DNA from: PHAA01 sp964457945
GTDB taxonomy: Bacteria; Bacillota; Syntrophomonadia; Syntrophomonadales; Syntrophomonadaceae
Length of the DNA: 7,675 bases
Reading direction: 5' to 3'
Assembly (NCBI GenBank): GCA_964457945.1
Contig: CAYWFX010000085.1
Span: 1-7,675 of the forward strand
Below are positions 5,247 through 7,675 of this stretch, one piece after another. The stretch's first letter is position 1; every line of letters starts with the position of its first letter. Made by a program: the position numbers and the translations under genes. The notes below the pieces were generated by a model, which did no database searches, was not told where the DNA came from, and saw only the letters and a list, made by a program, of their open reading frames with translations.

Positions 5247-7235
5247 ATGAAGTCACCTTGGGGCAAGTTTCAGGCTCTATTACCGATTGTTTCAATTTTA
5301 GTTTTATTACTGATGGCGGGTGGGGCTGCATTAGGTCTCGCGACGCCAAATACACCTCTTCCCAAGCCACATCCGGATTTACCACTGATCGGCACCTATG
5401 ATAACCTAATGAAGCTGTTGGAAAAATCCGCAGGGCAGGACCAGATGTACCCTCTACGAGGCACGATGAAGATGTCTGTAGCAGCATCAGGGCTAGGAAG
5501 TCAGCAAGAAGCGAATAAAGCAGAGTCAGCTCCGAACGCAGACATTGGATATTCTAATACCAATGTTCAGGTGCAGGGGGTTGACGAAGCTGACATGGTA
5601 AAGACTGATGGCACATATATTTATCAGGTTAATAAGGAGCAGGTATTGATAATCAAAGCGGTGCCCGCTGACCAGATGGAAGTCGTGGCTGCTATTCAGC
5701 TCGAAGATGCCGGATTCACTCCGGTGGATTTATATCTGGATGCCGAGAATTTAATTGTTATTGGAAATTATTCACAGGAGATCCCCGTGCTTCCAGAACA
5801 AAGCCAGTTAAAAGTCCAGATCTACCCGCCTATCCGTTCTTTTCAATCCACCCAGGCCATCATTTACAATATAAAAGACAAAAGCCAGATTGTTAAGGTG
5901 CGGGAACTAGAGCTAGAAGGCAGCTACCTGTCTTCGCGTAAAGTGGATTCGTCATTTTATCTCTTAACCAACAAATATCTTAATTATTATGATATTCAGA
6001 AAAAGGAAGGTATTACTCCCTTGTGGCGTGATACCGTGCAGGGAAACGGTTTACTAGCTGAAAAGCTCGAAGAAATACATTATTTCCCGGATTGCACCAG
6101 TCCCAACTACCTGACGATAGCTGCCCTGGACTTAGGGAAGCCTCAGGCGAAAGCAGAGATACATAGCTATCTGGGCAGCGGGACCCAGGTGTATGCTTCT
6201 TTACAAAGCCTTTATGTGGCTGTTAATCAGTATACTTATGCTGACCCTGCAGTGCCTAGTACTAGCATCGCTTATCGGCCTGCAGACACTAGTACGAAGA
6301 TATACAAGTTTGCTCTGGAGCCTGGAAAAGTGCAATATTACGGATCGGGAACTGTGGCAGGCACCATCCTAAACCAATTTTCTATGGACGAAAATGGCGA
6401 CTACTTCCGTATCGCCACTACCAGTGGCGAAATGTGGCGAAGCGACCAGTATACTTCCCAGAACAATGTTTATATCCTCGATCAGGATTTGCAGCTCTGT
6501 GGCAAACTGGAAAACATTGCTCCGGGAGAAAGGATTTACTCTACCCGCTTTATGGGCGACCGGGCTTATATGGTTACCTTCAAAAAGGTGGACCCCTTCT
6601 TTGTGCTGGATATTAAGGATCCCAAGAATCCTATAATACTAGGTAAATTGAAAATACCGGGTTACAGCGATTATTTACACCCTTATGATGAAAACCATAT
6701 AATCGGTTTTGGCAAGGATACCGTGGAGACAAACGGCTGGAATGGCCAAGGCCAGGCTTTTTATCAGGGAATGAAAATCGCCATATTTGATGTGACCGAT
6801 GTTGCTAATCCGGTGGAAATGAGCCGGGCATTGATTGGTGACCGGGGTACGGATTCTGAGTTACTACGTAACCATAAGGCCTTGTTATTTTCCCAGCCCA
6901 AAAACCTTCTAGCCTTCCCGGTAAGGGTCATGGAGGTACAGAATAAAACGGCTTCGGGCGAGGGCAAATATATTCCTGACTATGGGAGTTTTGCTTTTCA
7001 GGGAGCTTACATTTATCGAATTGATTTGACTAATGGCTTACAGTTCAGGGGGAGGATTTCCCATCTCAGTGCCGAAGATTATACCAAGGCTGGGGATGCC
7101 TGGTTCGATACGGACAAGAATGTGGAGAGGGCACTTTATATTGGGGATACCCTATATACCTTGTCGCCTGATATGATAAAAGCCCATAACCTGTCCGGTT
7201 TGTGGGAAATAAAAACTTTATCCTTGCGTCAATGA
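5247..7235 (+). CDS. Secreted beta-propeller domain protein (COG4880 / Beta_propel type)
   Basis: The 662-residue product matches the secreted proteins with a C-terminal beta-propeller distantly related to WD40 repeats; their molecular function is unknown. The N-terminus has basic residues followed by a hydrophobic core (about 10-31), a signal peptide or anchor with possible cleavage after GLA (30-32). There is no lipobox cysteine. A Pro-rich linker and a low-complexity stretch lead to the family hallmark NTNVQVQGVDEADMVKTDG (104-122). Propeller-like strand repeats of the type YIYQV, NLIVIGNY, FYLLTNKYL and FFVLDIKDPKNPIILG follow. The C-terminal block with ALYIGDTLYTLSPDMIKAHN is also typical. 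It should act outside the membrane or anchored on its outer face, perhaps in protein or ligand binding. A strong GAGGAGGT (5233-5240) precedes the ATG. The 87-base gap after the channel gene shows no strong promoter or terminator, so co-transcription is plausible. Family assignment is confident; role is open. Confidence 0.88.
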   Translation: MKSPWGKFQALLPIVSILVLLLMAGGAALGLATPNTPLPKPHPDLPLIGTYDNLMKLLEKSAGQDQMYPLRGTMKMSVAASGLGSQQEANKAESAPNADIGYSNTNVQVQGVDEADMVKTDGTYIYQVNKEQVLIIKAVPADQMEVVAAIQLEDAGFTPVDLYLDAENLIVIGNYSQEIPVLPEQSQLKVQIYPPIRSFQSTQAIIYNIKDKSQIVKVRELELEGSYLSSRKVDSSFYLLTNKYLNYYDIQKKEGITPLWRDTVQGNGLLAEKLEEIHYFPDCTSPNYLTIAALDLGKPQAKAEIHSYLGSGTQVYASLQSLYVAVNQYTYADPAVPSTSIAYRPADTSTKIYKFALEPGKVQYYGSGTVAGTILNQFSMDENGDYFRIATTSGEMWRSDQYTSQNNVYILDQDLQLCGKLENIAPGERIYSTRFMGDRAYMVTFKKVDPFFVLDIKDPKNPIILGKLKIPGYSDYLHPYDENHIIGFGKDTVETNGWNGQGQAFYQGMKIAIFDVTDVANPVEMSRALIGDRGTDSELLRNHKALLFSQPKNLLAFPVRVMEVQNKTASGEGKYIPDYGSFAFQGAYIYRIDLTNGLQFRGRISHLSAEDYTKAGDAWFDTDKNVERALYIGDTLYTLSPDMIKAHNLSGLWEIKTLSLRQ

Positions 7236-7251
7236 GATAAGCAGGATAAGG
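7216..7251 (+). terminator. Weak hairpin at the end of the beta-propeller gene
   Basis: CTTTATCCT (7216-7224) can pair with AGGATAAGG (7243-7251), nine pairs including one G-U, around an 18-base loop that contains the stop codon. No T-run follows, so it is a poor match to an intrinsic terminator and may instead stabilise the transcript end or have no role. It ends just before the downstream promoter. Confidence 0.25.
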
Positions 7252-7256
7252 ATGTG

Positions 7257-7285
7257 TTGACCATTTAGATTAAAAAATGGATAAT
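7257..7285 (+). promoter_or_regulatory. Sigma-A-type promoter for the phasin-like gene
   Basis: TTGACC (7257-7262), a 17-base spacer and GATAAT (7280-7285) form a near-consensus sigma-A promoter. Transcription would start near 7292, leaving a leader of about 148 bases before the TTG start at 7440. The spacer is bracketed by an inverted repeat, CCATTT (7261-7266) and AAATGG (7275-7280), which overlaps the edges of both hexamers and could bind a repressor. The leader (7292-7439) is AT-rich; I see no recognisable riboswitch in it. Confidence 0.6.
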
Positions 7286-7439
7286 TAATTTATGGGTTAG
7301 GGAAAGAAACATAGAGTAACTCATATGGAATAAGATGGATGTTGTCGCATTTATATAGTGCTTTTGCATATATATGGAAAGGGGCAGCAAAATACCCGGG
7401 AGAGAAGATATATTATTAATTTGAGGAGGAGTTGGTATC

Positions 7440-7675
7440 TTGAAAACACAGGAACAATTGACTAAATCATTCACCGCAGCTGATGACATGGTGAAAAAAT
7501 TCTGGGATATGTGGATGGTTGGTCTGGGCAGTGTAACCTGGACTCAAGAACAAATGGAAATAATGGGTAAAAAATACCTGGAACAACGCCAGTTAGCCCG
7601 TGACGAGAGCAAAAGGGTAATTGAAGAGTTGCTTAAGCAGGTTCAGACTAATCAGGCGCAATCACAGAAAATGGT
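7440..7675 (+). CDS. Phasin-like protein, N-terminal part (runs off the window)
   Basis: An open frame of 78 codons starts at TTG (7440-7442) with a strong GAGGAGGAG (7423-7431) ending eight bases upstream, and continues past the window edge. The visible protein is hydrophilic and probably all helical. It contains FWDMWMVGLGSVTWTQEQME (21-40) followed by a charged helix rich in E, Q, K and R (44-78). The short W-x-x-GLG-containing amphipathic segment followed by a long Gln/Glu-rich helix resembles phasins and PhaR-like subunits, small proteins that coat polyhydroxyalkanoate granules or assist PHA synthase. There is no signal peptide or transmembrane helix. It has its own promoter at 7257-7285, so it is probably a separate unit from the genes to its left. 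The coding call is firm from SD and frame; the phasin reading rests on general resemblance and another coiled-coil protein remains possible. Confidence 0.55.
   Translation, partial: MKTQEQLTKSFTAADDMVKKFWDMWMVGLGSVTWTQEQMEIMGKKYLEQRQLARDESKRVIEELLKQVQTNQAQSQKM

Noticed and set aside
7265..7489. Minus-strand open frame of 74 codons over the leader of the phasin-like gene
   Set aside because: It begins inside the phasin-like gene, lacks an SD and reflects AT-rich noncoding DNA.

Overview
The window looks like a low-to-moderate GC Firmicute of the Clostridia type. The signs are strong purine-rich Shine-Dalgarno (SD) sequences before every gene whose start is visible, frequent TTG start codons (four of six genes), sigma-A-like promoters, and the gene families present. 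A PHA-forming syntroph such as Syntrophomonadaceae would fit the phasin-like gene at the right edge, but that is an inference from gene content only.

Layout. Positions 1-1004 (minus strand) hold the N-terminal 334 codons of rmuC; its 3' end lies outside the window. Positions 1005-1427 separate two divergent genes. This gap carries a long imperfect palindrome (1033-1193) resembling a MITE, two short dyads, an extended -10 promoter (1340-1348) and a hairpin covering a ribosome binding site (1389-1421). To the right, all genes are on the plus strand: a cytoplasmic PAS-PAS-PAS-GGDEF-HD-GYP cyclic-di-GMP protein (1428-3659), a short divergent dUTPase (3723-4112), an MthK-like two-TM potassium channel with an RCK/TrkA domain (4155-5159), and a secreted beta-propeller protein (5247-7235). 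A good sigma-A promoter (7257-7285) then precedes a leader of about 150 nt and the start of a phasin-like gene (7440 onward, cut by the window edge).

The four complete plus-strand genes are 42-87 bases apart with no convincing terminator between them, so they could be co-transcribed from the promoter near 1343. Their functions (second-messenger turnover, nucleotide-pool sanitation, K+ flux, an exported propeller) do not form an obvious pathway, so shared regulation is possible but unproven.

I see no CRISPR array, tRNA, rRNA, transposase gene or defence island. The points most worth a second look are: the dUTPase that lacks motif V and has substitutions in motifs II and III; an apparent internal translation start in the K+ channel at the position equivalent to MthK Met107; and the 161-bp palindrome directly upstream of rmuC.
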